Source: Halobacillus fulvus (GTDB taxonomy: Bacteria > Bacillota > Bacilli > Bacillales > Halobacillaceae). From it: a stretch of DNA of 64,000 nucleotides. Location: positions 124,001 through 188,000 of the forward strand of contig SCFO01000004.1 of assembly GCA_004078665.1 (NCBI GenBank), written 5' to 3'. The notes below the pieces were generated by a model. That model was not told where the DNA came from. It did no database searches and was given only the letters and a program-made list of their open reading frames with translations. A program made the position numbers and the translations under genes. Shown piece after piece: positions 49,825 through 58,426 of this stretch; position 1 is the stretch's first letter; each line of letters starts with the position of its first letter.

Positions 49825-51312
49825 ATGAGAATGGAGAGACGGATTCCTGTAAAAAAAGAGCTTTATATGGAAAGTTTACAAAAGCATTTTCGGAACAGTC
49901 CGGATTTAGTTAACAAGACCTTCACGTTCAACCGTCAAACCATCGTCATCCATTTTATCAATTATCAAGTCAATAAAGACCAGCTCGAACGCGACCTGCT
50001 TCCCCCATTAACGAACGCAAAAAAACCATGGACGATGGAAAGCTTAAAAAATGCAATCCCTCTTTCTTCTTCGGAGGAAATAAAGGACTTCTCTTCTCTG
50101 GCAAGAGAGCTGATTCATGGTGGTGTCTCTGTATATATCGTGGGCTATGAGGAAGTGGTCGTATTTACGTTGCCGAAACAAGACCATCGTGCACTCAACC
50201 GGGCCGAGACGGAGTCCTTGGTCTTCGGACCTCAAATTGCCTTTACCGAATCACTCATGACCAATCTGAATGTCGTCCGCTGGCGTCTAGATACCGATGA
50301 TCTAACGGTCGAAAAATTTCTTGTTGGAGAAAGAATTCAATCCGAGGTGAGGGTCATTTACTTAAAGTCGCTGGCCAACGAGGAAAATGTCCAGACGATG
50401 AAACAGCGGATCGAAGACATCGTCATAGATGAAATCGAGGATTCGACCGTGCTGAACCAGCTCATCGAAGACTCCTCAAGTACTGTTTTCCCTCAGCTGA
50501 TTACGACAGAACTTCCGGATCGTTTCTGTAATTCCATCGCGAAAGGAAGAGTAGGCGTACTTGTAGATAAAAGCCCTACAGCGATCATCGGCCCAATGAC
50601 CTTATTCAATTTCTTCGAATCGACAGAAGATACTTATATGCGCTGGAATATCGGGACCTTCATTAGGATGTTGCGTTTTTTATCGATGGTGATTTCAATC
50701 GTTTTGACACCGATGTATGTAGCCGCCTTAACGTACCATTATGAAATCATCCCCTCCTCTCTGCTCGTCTCACTCGGGCAATCGCGTGCAACAGTTCCTT
50801 TCCCTCCCGTTCTTGAAGCTTTGCTTCTTGAAATATTAATCGAATTACTGAGGGAAGCGGGAGCGCGCCTCCCAACGAAAGTCGGACAGACGATGGGTAT
50901 TGTAGGGGGGATCGTGTTAGGTCAGGCTGCCGTACAGGCTGGATTTACAAGTAATATTCTGGTCATCATCATAGCACTAAGCGCACTCGCCTCTTTTACT
51001 GCCCCAAGTTACATGATGGGCTCTGCCATCCGGATCATCCGCTTCCCGATGATCATTCTTGCTGGGGCATGGGGTCTGATCGGCATCGTATTCGCTCTCA
51101 GTTTTCTCGTCATTCATCTACTGAGACAAAAATCGCTCGGACGCCCTTATTTAGCGCCTATTTACCCATTTGAAGCGAGTGCACTAAGAGGAACGATTTT
51201 CCGACTACCATTTCAAAAGAATGCAAAACGACCGTCTTATGTAATGCCAAAAGATGAATCCCGCTTCGATAAAAAACGGGCCGGTACGAAAAGAGATAGG
51301 AGTTCACCATGA
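49825..51312 (+). CDS. Spore germination receptor subunit A (GerAA family)
   Basis: This 495-residue protein is of the GerA family: a large soluble N-terminal domain (KELYMESLQKHFRNSPDLVN) then about five membrane helices, with the conserved MRWNIGTFIRMLRFLSMVIS and PMYVAALTYHYEIIPSSLL segments. Receptor A subunits sit in the spore inner membrane and, with B and C, respond to nutrient germinants. GGGGAGGATAA precedes the ATG. The three genes are overlapping. Which nutrient is sensed is unknown. Confidence 0.93.
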   Translation: MRMERRIPVKKELYMESLQKHFRNSPDLVNKTFTFNRQTIVIHFINYQVNKDQLERDLLPPLTNAKKPWTMESLKNAIPLSSSEEIKDFSSLARELIHGGVSVYIVGYEEVVVFTLPKQDHRALNRAETESLVFGPQIAFTESLMTNLNVVRWRLDTDDLTVEKFLVGERIQSEVRVIYLKSLANEENVQTMKQRIEDIVIDEIEDSTVLNQLIEDSSSTVFPQLITTELPDRFCNSIAKGRVGVLVDKSPTAIIGPMTLFNFFESTEDTYMRWNIGTFIRMLRFLSMVISIVLTPMYVAALTYHYEIIPSSLLVSLGQSRATVPFPPVLEALLLEILIELLREAGARLPTKVGQTMGIVGGIVLGQAAVQAGFTSNILVIIIALSALASFTAPSYMMGSAIRIIRFPMIILAGAWGLIGIVFALSFLVIHLLRQKSLGRPYLAPIYPFEASALRGTIFRLPFQKNAKRPSYVMPKDESRFDKKRAGTKRDRSSP

Positions 51313-52415
51313 AGACGAATCTGAACGTGCCGCAGTCTCAAACTGTGCAAGCCTTCTATTTATTTTTTATTGTACACACGATCCAAATCGGTGCCGGACT
51401 GATGGGTGTACCGAGAATCCTTTTTCTCGACGCTCAGGCAGATGCATGGATTTCGGTAGCAATCGCAGGGGTTTACCTACACTTTATTGCCTGGATTATG
51501 ATCAAGATTTTAAGAGGATATGAGAATGCTGATATTCTCGGGATTCAAACCGATCTCTTCGGCAAATTCGTCGGCAAAACGTTAGGGATCTTCTATCTTC
51601 TCTATATTTTCCTTATCCTGCTCAGTGTCATAAAAAACTATATTGAAGTCGTACAAGTGTTTATTTTTCCAGAAATTCCGATTTGGCTGATGAGTCTGTT
51701 TCTTCTTTCTCTCATGGTATACAGCGTGACGGGCGGATTCCGTGTAGTAGTGGGAACAAGTTTCCTCTTTTTCTTGCTTACGATTTGGCTAGTGCTCACG
51801 ATCTCAAAGCCGATCACCTACATGGATTGGGGACATTTCACTCCAATTCTCCAAACAAGCTGGACTGATATTTTGAAAGGGGCCCAGCGCACAGCTTATA
51901 CGGTTCTCGGAATGGAAATCCTGTTTTTCGTTTATCCCTATATCAAAAACAAGAAGAACATAGCGTTACCGGTTCATTTAGGTCTTGCCATGACAACTTT
52001 TCTCGTCATGCTCGTGACCGTCGTTTCGATCGGTTATTTCAGTCCCGATCATCTAAGAGAAACCGTCTGGGCGACACTCTCCTTATTTAAAATCATTTCT
52101 TTTCCTGTTATTGAACGTTTCGATTTTATTGCTGTTGCCCTTTGGATGATGGTCGTCCTTCCGAACATCGTACTTTTATGTTGGATGCTCGTCCACTCTT
52201 TGAAGCGTCTGTTTCACCTGAAGGAAAAGCACAGCATCTTTGGTGTAAGTGTGCTTCTATTTATAGGAGCGCTTCTTGTGGAATACAGGATGGATATCGA
52301 CTTATTAACAGAATGGACAGCGCGTGTCGGCTTTTGGCTTGTATTTGTTTATCCCATCTTTCTGTTCTTGTATATGAAACTGGTTCATCGATGGCGAAGG
52401 AGGCGGCGAGCTTGA
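51309..52415 (+). CDS. Spore germination receptor subunit B (GerAB family, APC-type)
   Basis: This 368-residue membrane protein has about ten helices and belongs to the amino-acid/polyamine/organocation superfamily as GerAB-like, with YLFFIVHTIQIGAGLMGVPR near residues 17-36 and later TAYTVLGMEILFFVYPYI. It probably binds the germinant. Its ATG overlaps the gerXA stop by 4 bp (ATGA), so the genes are coupled. Confidence 0.92.
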   Translation: MKTNLNVPQSQTVQAFYLFFIVHTIQIGAGLMGVPRILFLDAQADAWISVAIAGVYLHFIAWIMIKILRGYENADILGIQTDLFGKFVGKTLGIFYLLYIFLILLSVIKNYIEVVQVFIFPEIPIWLMSLFLLSLMVYSVTGGFRVVVGTSFLFFLLTIWLVLTISKPITYMDWGHFTPILQTSWTDILKGAQRTAYTVLGMEILFFVYPYIKNKKNIALPVHLGLAMTTFLVMLVTVVSIGYFSPDHLRETVWATLSLFKIISFPVIERFDFIAVALWMMVVLPNIVLLCWMLVHSLKRLFHLKEKHSIFGVSVLLFIGALLVEYRMDIDLLTEWTARVGFWLVFVYPIFLFLYMKLVHRWRRRRRA

Positions 52416-53545
52416 AAAAGATTTTCTTAGTGCTTTTACTTCTCTTAGTGTGTAACGGCTGCGTACCCAAAAGTTATATTGAACAGCTTGGGATTATCAC
52501 AGCCATCGGCTACGATCAGGCTGAGGAGGATCAAGTGAAAGGAACGATGGTCATTTTTCAATTTGACCCGACAGCTACCGCTAGTTCTCAAGTCGTTTCA
52601 GCAGTAGCTGACACCTCCAAAGGAATTCGATTCAGAGCAAACCGTCAGACAAGTCATCGGCTCGTTTCCGGACAAGTACGCCTGCTGCTCTTTGAAAACA
52701 AACTGGCAGAAAAAGGGGTGATGCGCTATATGGACACCTTATCACGTGATGCCAAGATTACAGATATGGGCTTTTTGAGTGTCAGCGATGTGCCAACAGA
52801 AAAGCTTTTAAAATCAGGAATTTCAGAGGATGCTCCAAATACAGGAAACTATATTCAGCGCTTGATCGAAAAAAGTATTCATCAGGAAATGATTCCGAAT
52901 GTTGAATTGACCTCCTTCATCCACCATTATTATGATGTTGGAATTGATCCGGTCCTTCCTCTTTTGTCCACTCAAGAGGAAAAAACGATGATCAAAGGGT
53001 TAGCCCTTTTTCAAAATGACCGATTTGTGCAGACTCTGTCGGAAGAGGACATCATCTTCCTCCTTTTATTAAAGAAAGATTTGAAAGACGCTGAACTACA
53101 GTTGCAACTTCCTAATGAAGCCCTACAAAACTATTATAAAAAGCGGTCGATCAATCCTGCAACAGACGGTGAGCTCCATGTGTCCCTAAACGAAGTCGAA
53201 ACCGACCTCTCGATTCAAACGAAAAAAAATGATCCAGTATCCCCTTCTGTTCATCTGAAAATGGAAGCCCGCTTGTTGGAAATCACAAAGGACATCGATC
53301 TAAAACAACGAAAAGCGATTCGTAAATTGGAGGATGAAATTGCAAAGGGTATAGAGGAACGTCTATCTTTGGTAGTAAACCAATTAAAAGAGGAAAAAGT
53401 CGATCCAGTCGGCTTTGGTAAAGAATACAATGAAAAGCATCGCACGAATCGAATCACTGAGGAAAGTTGGCGAGATCAGATTTCTCAGCTCGACGTTTCG
53501 TTTGACGTAGAAGTCAAACTGCTTCGTTATGGAATCTCGGAATAG
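52412..53545 (+). CDS. Spore germination lipoprotein subunit C (GerAC family)
   Basis: This 377-residue protein is Ger(x)C-like: a signal peptide with the lipobox-type end LVCNGC, then LGIITAIGYDQAEEDQ and the conserved FRANRQTSHRLVSGQVRLLL near residues 70-90. It is anchored on the outer face of the spore inner membrane. The start is TTG at 52412, 8 nt after AAGGAGG and overlapping the gerXB stop; ATG 52391 upstream has no site. Confidence 0.9.
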   Translation: MKKIFLVLLLLLVCNGCVPKSYIEQLGIITAIGYDQAEEDQVKGTMVIFQFDPTATASSQVVSAVADTSKGIRFRANRQTSHRLVSGQVRLLLFENKLAEKGVMRYMDTLSRDAKITDMGFLSVSDVPTEKLLKSGISEDAPNTGNYIQRLIEKSIHQEMIPNVELTSFIHHYYDVGIDPVLPLLSTQEEKTMIKGLALFQNDRFVQTLSEEDIIFLLLLKKDLKDAELQLQLPNEALQNYYKKRSINPATDGELHVSLNEVETDLSIQTKKNDPVSPSVHLKMEARLLEITKDIDLKQRKAIRKLEDEIAKGIEERLSLVVNQLKEEKVDPVGFGKEYNEKHRTNRITEESWRDQISQLDVSFDVEVKLLRYGISE

Positions 53546-53562
53546 GACAAGTCAAAGCTGAT

Positions 53563-53600
53563 GTCTTTAATGAAAAGCGTCAGGCTTTACATTAAAGGAC
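53563..53600. repeat. Inverted repeat downstream of gerXC
   Basis: GTCTTTAATG (53563-53572) faces CATTAAAGGAC (53590-53600) across 17 nt. No T-run follows on the plus strand, so it is at best a weak terminator for the ger operon. Confidence 0.5.
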
Positions 53601-53607
53601 GCATTGA

Positions 53608-53638
53608 TTAAAAAACGCCTGGAATAATTCCAGGCGTT
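53608..53638 (-). terminator. Terminator of the aldo/keto reductase gene
   Basis: AACGCCTGGAA (53614-53624) pairs with TTCCAGGCGTT (53628-53638); the minus-strand tail has six T. Confidence 0.9.
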
Positions 53639-53644
53639 CGCTCT

Positions 53645-54469
53645 TTAATAATCAAATTCATCCGGATGTTTCCCGATCCGTTCATTCTTATTTAATCCAT
53701 CGATATCTTGCATCTCGGCTTCTGTCAGTTCAAAGTCGAACAGATCTGCATTTTGTTTTTGGCGATCCGCGTTGGATGATTTCGGGATGATCATGACGTC
53801 ATGCTGGAGGTGCCAGCGCAAAATCACTTGGGCCGGTGTTTTATCGTGCCGTTCAGCAGCCTCTTTCAACGCGGAGGCATCGAAGTATTTGCCGCGTCCT
53901 AGTGGCGCCCACGCCTCTAGCTGAATGTGGTGTTCGGCACAATAATCGGCGAGATCTTTCTGGTACAGTCTAGGGTGGAACTCCACTTGGTTCACCATCG
54001 GTTTAATTTCAGCTGACGCCATCAGCTCGTCCAGATGATGCTCCATGAAATTACATACACCGATCGCCTTTACTTTTCCGTCTTTATATAATTTCTCAAG
54101 TGCTTTCCATGTGTCCGTATATTTACCCGGTACCGGCCAGTGGACTAAGTATAGATCGAGGTAGTCGAGTCCCAGCTTATCCATACTGCGCTCGAACGCT
54201 TGAAGTGTTTCCTCATATCCCTGCTCATCGTTCCATACTTTCGTTACGACAAACAATTCTTCTCGCGGAATGCCGCTGTCCTTAATGGCTGTACCGACTC
54301 CTTTTTCATTATCGTAAAAAGAGGCGGTATCAATATGGCGATATCCAATATCTAAAGCCGATTGAACAGCTCCGATTACTTCTTCATCATCATTCATTTT
54401 GTAAACACCAAGCCCGACTTTCGGGACTTGGATCCCATTATGCAATGTAAATGTCTCTTGTAAACTCAA
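53645..54469 (-). CDS. Aldo/keto reductase (YvgN/YtbE-like)
   Basis: This 274-residue AKR has GLGVYKM at the N-terminus, GYRHIDTASFYDNEKGVG with the catalytic Asp and Tyr (near residues 42-59), the Lys in FVVTKVWND (near 77), the His in YLVHWPVPG (near 109) and the NADPH-binding IIPKSSNADRQKQN (near 229). It reduces aldehydes such as glyoxals with NADPH. The start is TTG at 54469, preceded by AAAGGAGTGAAG. It is a single gene. Confidence 0.9.
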   Translation of the reverse strand: MSLQETFTLHNGIQVPKVGLGVYKMNDDEEVIGAVQSALDIGYRHIDTASFYDNEKGVGTAIKDSGIPREELFVVTKVWNDEQGYEETLQAFERSMDKLGLDYLDLYLVHWPVPGKYTDTWKALEKLYKDGKVKAIGVCNFMEHHLDELMASAEIKPMVNQVEFHPRLYQKDLADYCAEHHIQLEAWAPLGRGKYFDASALKEAAERHDKTPAQVILRWHLQHDVMIIPKSSNADRQKQNADLFDFELTEAEMQDIDGLNKNERIGKHPDEFDY

Positions 54470-54516
54470 CGTTTCTTCACTCCTTTAATGAAATGCACTC
54501 TCTCAACCATACCCTT

Positions 54517-56766
54517 TTATTCCCATGATTGAAACAATGACGGATCGACTTCATTCAGAAGGAAGTCCTGTTGGTGATCGCCGATCAGAAACAGCTGGTG
54601 CAAGGGTCTAGTCATCGCCACATAAAGAAGCTTACAATCCAGTTCGTTCATTTGATAGGGGTGCTCCCTGCAATAAAGGAAGACGGCATCGAATTCTAGT
54701 CCTTTTGCAAGATAAGCAGGTACAATCATGCGATTTCCCATCGGGGCTGATTCCTCCATCAGCTGAAACCCCAATTCATCTGGCAACTTCCTTGCGACCT
54801 GTTCCGCCTCCTGTCTCGTTTTCGTGATCAGGGCAAAAGTTTTCATCCCCTGCTCATCGAGCTTCCCTACATGACAGGTCGGTGACCAGTTTCGCTCCTC
54901 GATGAATACGGGCTTTATTCCATGACGAACAACCGGCTCTGCTTTTGGCAGATCATCCGGCATCCGTTTCAACAATTGATTGGCGAGTTCCATGATTTCT
55001 ATTGTCGTCCGGTAAGTCTTTTGCAACGTTAAGTAATTTGCCTTTTGAAACACATCTTCTATCAGAGTTTCCCACTGTTTCAGTCCACGGTAGCTGTAGA
55101 TTCCTTGTGCTAAATCCCCTACAATCGTAAATAAATCCGTTTGAAAAGCGCGTCTTAAGCTGTAGATTTCCATGAAGCTGTAATCCTGTGCCTCATCGAT
55201 GACGACTTTCTTCGCCTTATCCTCTTCATCGAGCCCTGTAAGAAAAGATTTTAAATATAACAAGGCAGCAAGGTCTTCTGAATACAACCTTTTCCTCTCG
55301 AGATGATTTCTCGTCTCTTTTCTCATATTTTGCAAAAATCCAGAGTCTACTGGAATCAAATCTGTAAATATCTCCTCGTCGTAAAAATCCTGGTAAACCT
55401 TGATCAAGGAATGCTTCGGGTATTGTTTCATATACCTGGAAACCACAGTACGAGTTTCTTTCTTTAGTTCATCAAGCCGCTCTTCCTTTCTTGTGATCAG
55501 AAAACTGACACGCTTCTTCCGTTTCTCCGGATCCTTCAGCCCATACAATGCTTTATCGAGTTCTGCATCATATTTCTCCTCAAGCTTTTTGAAAATCTGC
55601 TTTTTCTTTCTTCTAAGTTCACTTTGGAGAACAGCTTTAATTTTTTGGACGCGGACATGGTAAGGGAAATAAGCGTATTCTTTATAAAAAAGACGGTTGA
55701 TCGACTTCGCGCCTTTTAATTTGAATTCACCTAACCGGAAATCCTCCGAGACTGTATATCGTTTTTTGATAAAGTGAAGGTACTGATCGAGTAAAACTTT
55801 GAAGTCTTTGGAACCTTTGAATTCCGCTGCTGAAAGTAATTGTCGATCCGCTCCTTTTTCAATAGCATCCATTAAGATGTCGTGCTGACTTGTGACCGGC
55901 CAGTTTACTCCTATTGCCTTTTGGACAAATTGCTGATAGGTTGTCTGGCGCGCCCTCTGGACGCCAAGTTCGGGGAGAACGTCCGAAATGTATTGGATAA
56001 ATAAAGTGTTTGGAGCCAATATAAGCATTTCTTCCGGTTTGAAAATATCCCGCATCGTATAAAGAAAGTAAGAAATACGATGAAGGGCAATCGTCGTCTT
56101 TCCGCTGCCTGCCGCTCCCTGTACGATGATCGGTTTTCGGAGATCGGCCCGAATGACGTCATTCTGCTCTTCTTGAATGGTCGCTACAATTTCCGTCAGG
56201 CGGTTCTCCGCATTCTGTTCAAGGGATTCCTGTAGAAGGGCATCCTTCGTCGTCATATCGATATCCCGGAAGTGAAGGAGTTCGCCCTCTTCCATTTGAT
56301 ACTGGCGTTTAAGAGAAACATGACCCTCATAAGTCTCCCCATGCGCTTCATAACTGACATCCCCGAGACGGCCTTCGTAATAGACGTTAGCGAGTGGTGA
56401 TCTCCAGTCCAATATGATCGGCAGCTGAGTCTCTCTGTCAAACAGCGACATTTTCCCAATATAAAACATTTCTTGTTCCGGTTTCTCTTTCCGGTGAAAA
56501 TCAATTCGAGCAAAGTAAGGTTTGTTGCGCAGGTGTTTGAGGCTCTCCAGCTGATCTTTCGTCATTTTCATGAAATTAGCATGGGACAGCATTTCCTGAT
56601 AACGGAGGCTGCTGTCTTTGAAATCAAGGTTGGCAAGCGTGTCTTCCTGTCGGGATTTCAGCGCTTCTTTACCAGATTCCTGTAAAGTGATGAGTTGTTC
56701 CATGTAGGCTTTGGTGAAATGTAGACGTTCTAATTCTTGAGGTAAGTCAGGATGTCGTTCGTTCAT
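54517..56766 (-). CDS. helD: RNA polymerase recycling ATPase HelD
   Basis: This 749-residue protein is a HelD-type UvrD-like ATPase. The N-terminal coiled-coil region (QEESGK-rich helices, 1-100) would insert into the RNA polymerase secondary channel, then Walker A GAAGSGKTT (near 218), a long insertion, motif III-like VVIDEAQDYSF and the C-terminal YVAMTRPLHQLFLIG. It releases stalled RNA polymerase from DNA after transcription. GGGAGAATGACAA precedes the ATG. It is a single gene with about 200 bases of leader. Confidence 0.92.
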   Translation of the reverse strand: MNERHPDLPQELERLHFTKAYMEQLITLQESGKEALKSRQEDTLANLDFKDSSLRYQEMLSHANFMKMTKDQLESLKHLRNKPYFARIDFHRKEKPEQEMFYIGKMSLFDRETQLPIILDWRSPLANVYYEGRLGDVSYEAHGETYEGHVSLKRQYQMEEGELLHFRDIDMTTKDALLQESLEQNAENRLTEIVATIQEEQNDVIRADLRKPIIVQGAAGSGKTTIALHRISYFLYTMRDIFKPEEMLILAPNTLFIQYISDVLPELGVQRARQTTYQQFVQKAIGVNWPVTSQHDILMDAIEKGADRQLLSAAEFKGSKDFKVLLDQYLHFIKKRYTVSEDFRLGEFKLKGAKSINRLFYKEYAYFPYHVRVQKIKAVLQSELRRKKKQIFKKLEEKYDAELDKALYGLKDPEKRKKRVSFLITRKEERLDELKKETRTVVSRYMKQYPKHSLIKVYQDFYDEEIFTDLIPVDSGFLQNMRKETRNHLERKRLYSEDLAALLYLKSFLTGLDEEDKAKKVVIDEAQDYSFMEIYSLRRAFQTDLFTIVGDLAQGIYSYRGLKQWETLIEDVFQKANYLTLQKTYRTTIEIMELANQLLKRMPDDLPKAEPVVRHGIKPVFIEERNWSPTCHVGKLDEQGMKTFALITKTRQEAEQVARKLPDELGFQLMEESAPMGNRMIVPAYLAKGLEFDAVFLYCREHPYQMNELDCKLLYVAMTRPLHQLFLIGDHQQDFLLNEVDPSLFQSWE

Positions 56767-56934
56767 TTGTCATTCTCCCTTCCCATATAATTCGGAAATG
56801 ACATGGCAGGTACTGAACATTCCTGGTATTTCGAAGCAACGGAATAGAACATACCATATCTTTACAGGAAACGCAAAAGCTTTTTGCAGAATTGGATTGT
56901 CGTTATATTTTGCGTTGGATTCAGGGCATGCCAA

Positions 56935-56966
56935 CAAAAAAAGAGCCGATGGTCTACATCAGCTCT
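56935..56966 (-). terminator. Terminator of the ATPase and zinc-ribbon gene pair
   Basis: AGAGCTGATG and CATCGGCTCT (minus strand; one G-U pair) around TAGAC, followed by seven T. Confidence 0.88.
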
Positions 56967-56970
56967 CTCA

Positions 56971-57324
56971 TTATTGACGTGGTTTATTGTCCACATACTT
57001 CGGTAATCTCATTTCATAAACAAGATAAGAAAAAGCTCTTAAAAGGATTGGGTATAAAGCGAGAAAGCCCAGGATATCTCCGACAAACCCCAGAATATTC
57101 GTAGTCAGCATCACGACTGCCAGGATGAGCATCAAGACGACCGTCACCAGACCCGTCGTGCCATTCACCGGATTCCACGTGCCGGCAATGGTTCTCGTAT
57201 CCTGTTCCAATAACTCGAAGCATCGGTAGTGAAAAGGACGGACTCTGAACCAGTTCGAGGCTGTGACGAGCTCATCCCGATCCCTGATATCTTTGTAACA
57301 ATAACGACACCGATTGGTTTTCAC
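56971..57324 (-). CDS. Small membrane protein with N-terminal zinc-knuckle-like motif
   Basis: This 117-residue protein starts MKTNRCRYCYKDIRDRDELV with a CxxC pair, then WFRVRPFHYRCFELLEQ with a His and Cys that could complete a LIM/treble-clef-like zinc site. Two hydrophobic helices follow (TTGLVTVVLMLILAVVMLTT and the next about 20 residues). The start is GTG at 57324, after AGGGGTAGAT and 5 nt past the stop of the ATPase gene. The function is unknown; it is likely a partner of the upstream ATPase. Confidence 0.65.
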   Translation of the reverse strand: MKTNRCRYCYKDIRDRDELVTASNWFRVRPFHYRCFELLEQDTRTIAGTWNPVNGTTGLVTVVLMLILAVVMLTTNILGFVGDILGFLALYPILLRAFSYLVYEMRLPKYVDNKPRQ

Positions 57325-57329
57325 ATCAT

Positions 57330-57758
57330 CTACCCCTGATTTACATATTTTTTCATGAGCAAACACTCATTGCCTTTTTCATTATAACGTATAACGTCCA
57401 TAACTCTAAGCAATAAAACAATGCCCCGACCGTCTTCATCCAGTTCATCGACATCCGGGAACCAATGTCTGACATCGCTCTTCACCTGGTATGGCCGCCA
57501 ATCGAACCCTTCTCCTGAATCAGAGACCCTGACAATCATTTTCGTATCTAAAAAGCTGATCTTTAACCTGATCGGCAGCGTATTTTCCTTATGGTGACCG
57601 TGCTGCCAGGCGTTGACGACCGCTTCTGAAATCGAGGCATCCACGAGCAATTGATCCTGCCCAAAGGCTCTGACAAGATTCGGATAATACGTCTTACGAT
57701 GCTCACTCAGCTCTTTGGGGTCTTTGATGTTAATTTCGAAAGATGTCTTCATCTCCAA
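57330..57758 (-). CDS. RsbW/SpoIIAB-like anti-sigma ATPase or serine kinase
   Basis: This 142-residue protein is a stand-alone HATPase domain of the anti-sigma kinase type: N-box EAVVNAWQHG (near residues 45-54), G1 box SDSGEGFDW (near 80-88) and a late DGRGIVLLLRVMD (near 108-120). Such proteins bind a sigma factor or phosphorylate a STAS antagonist. GGGAGAGGTTGGAG precedes the ATG. A STAS gene and chemoreceptor lie just upstream on the same strand beyond a terminator and repeat element, so they may be its partner and sensor; this is inference. Confidence 0.83.
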   Translation of the reverse strand: MEMKTSFEINIKDPKELSEHRKTYYPNLVRAFGQDQLLVDASISEAVVNAWQHGHHKENTLPIRLKISFLDTKMIVRVSDSGEGFDWRPYQVKSDVRHWFPDVDELDEDGRGIVLLLRVMDVIRYNEKGNECLLMKKYVNQG

Positions 57759-57881
57759 CCTCTCCCTTAATAAAAGTTGATCCCCAAATGGGTGTTTATA
57801 CTACTCACTACTCATCTATTCCCTAAACAAATCCTGATTAAAAGGGAGATTACAAGATATTTTGTCAAATAAGGGGCGGTG

Positions 57882-58012
57882 GGCCTGGTGGGCGGGACAG
57901 GTGGCCTGGTTGGGCGGGACAGGTGGCCTGGTTGGGCGGGACAGGTGGCCTGGTTGGGCGGGACAGGTGGCCTGGTTGGGCGGGACAGGTGGCCTGGTTG
58001 GGCGGGACAGGT
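57882..58012. repeat. 22-bp tandem repeat, six copies
   Basis: The unit GGCCTGGTTGGGCGGGACAG plus GT (22 nt) occurs in five exact copies from 57903 to 58012, preceded by one 21-nt copy missing a T. It is G-rich on the plus strand and has no ATG-started frame with a ribosome binding site. It lies in a non-coding gap between the STAS and ATPase genes and directly abuts a palindromic element that shares the GCGGGACAGG core. Confidence 0.92.
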
Positions 58013-58063
58013 GGGGACGGTTCTCAGTGTCCCAGTTGAAGCGGGACAGGCAGAACCGTCCCC
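58013..58063. repeat. Palindromic element with two nested inverted repeats
   Basis: GGGGACGGTTCT (58013-58024) pairs with AGAACCGTCCCC (58052-58063), and inside it TGTCCC (58028-58033) pairs with GGGACA (58043-58048). From memory, GGGGACGGTTCT palindromes of this type recur in many Bacillaceae genomes and may be REP-like or RAYT-linked. No transposase is nearby. Confidence 0.75.
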
Positions 58064-58075
58064 AACTGTCCCATC

Positions 58076-58112
58076 AAAAAAAGCCCACCAGAAATCACTC
58101 CTGATGGGCTTT
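58076..58112 (-). terminator. Terminator of the chemoreceptor-STAS operon
   Basis: On the minus strand AAAGCCCATCAG pairs with CTGGTGGGCTTT (one G-U pair), followed by seven T. Confidence 0.92.
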
Positions 58113-58126
58113 CAATATTCTATCTG

Positions 58127-58426
58127 CTATCTTATTTGAAAAACACGGTGGAGACGTGCGGTTTGAAATAGTTCAAGCACGCTTCCTTTTACTCCTTGAA
58201 TGATGAAGTGACCACCAACAGCACGAAGGCGTTTGTGCACCGTGACCATGACCCCAAGGCCAGCGCTGTCTAAAAAGGTTACGCCCGAAACGTCTAAAAC
58301 AATTTCGCGACTCCCTTCTTCTATCCTTTGCAGAAGTTCCTGTCTAAGAGCAGCGGCCTCCTGCACGTAAACGTCTCCTTTCAATTGATAGACGGAGTGA
58401 TTAGGAAGCTTGGTATTTACGACCAT
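58127..58426 (-). CDS. STAS-domain anti-sigma factor antagonist (SpoIIAA/RsbV-like)
   Basis: This 99-residue single STAS domain has the phosphorylatable Ser54 in [11 protein letters not shown] and the LDVSGV strand before it, as in SpoIIAA and RsbV. Its ATG overlaps the end of the chemoreceptor gene by 26 bp, and AAGGAGGGAACCGGA lies inside that gene. In a partner switch its unphosphorylated form would bind an RsbW-like ATPase; one is encoded about 370 nt downstream. A standard role in sigma-B control is unlikely without the rest of the rsb operon. Confidence 0.87.
   Translation of the reverse strand: MVVNTKLPNHSVYQLKGDVYVQEAAALRQELLQRIEEGSREIVLDVSGVTFLDSAGLGVMVTVHKRLRAVGGHFIIQGVKGSVLELFQTARLHRVFQIR

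Noticed and set aside
57882-58012. CRISPR-like array of short repeats
   Set aside because: The repeats are directly contiguous with no unique spacers, and no cas genes are present.
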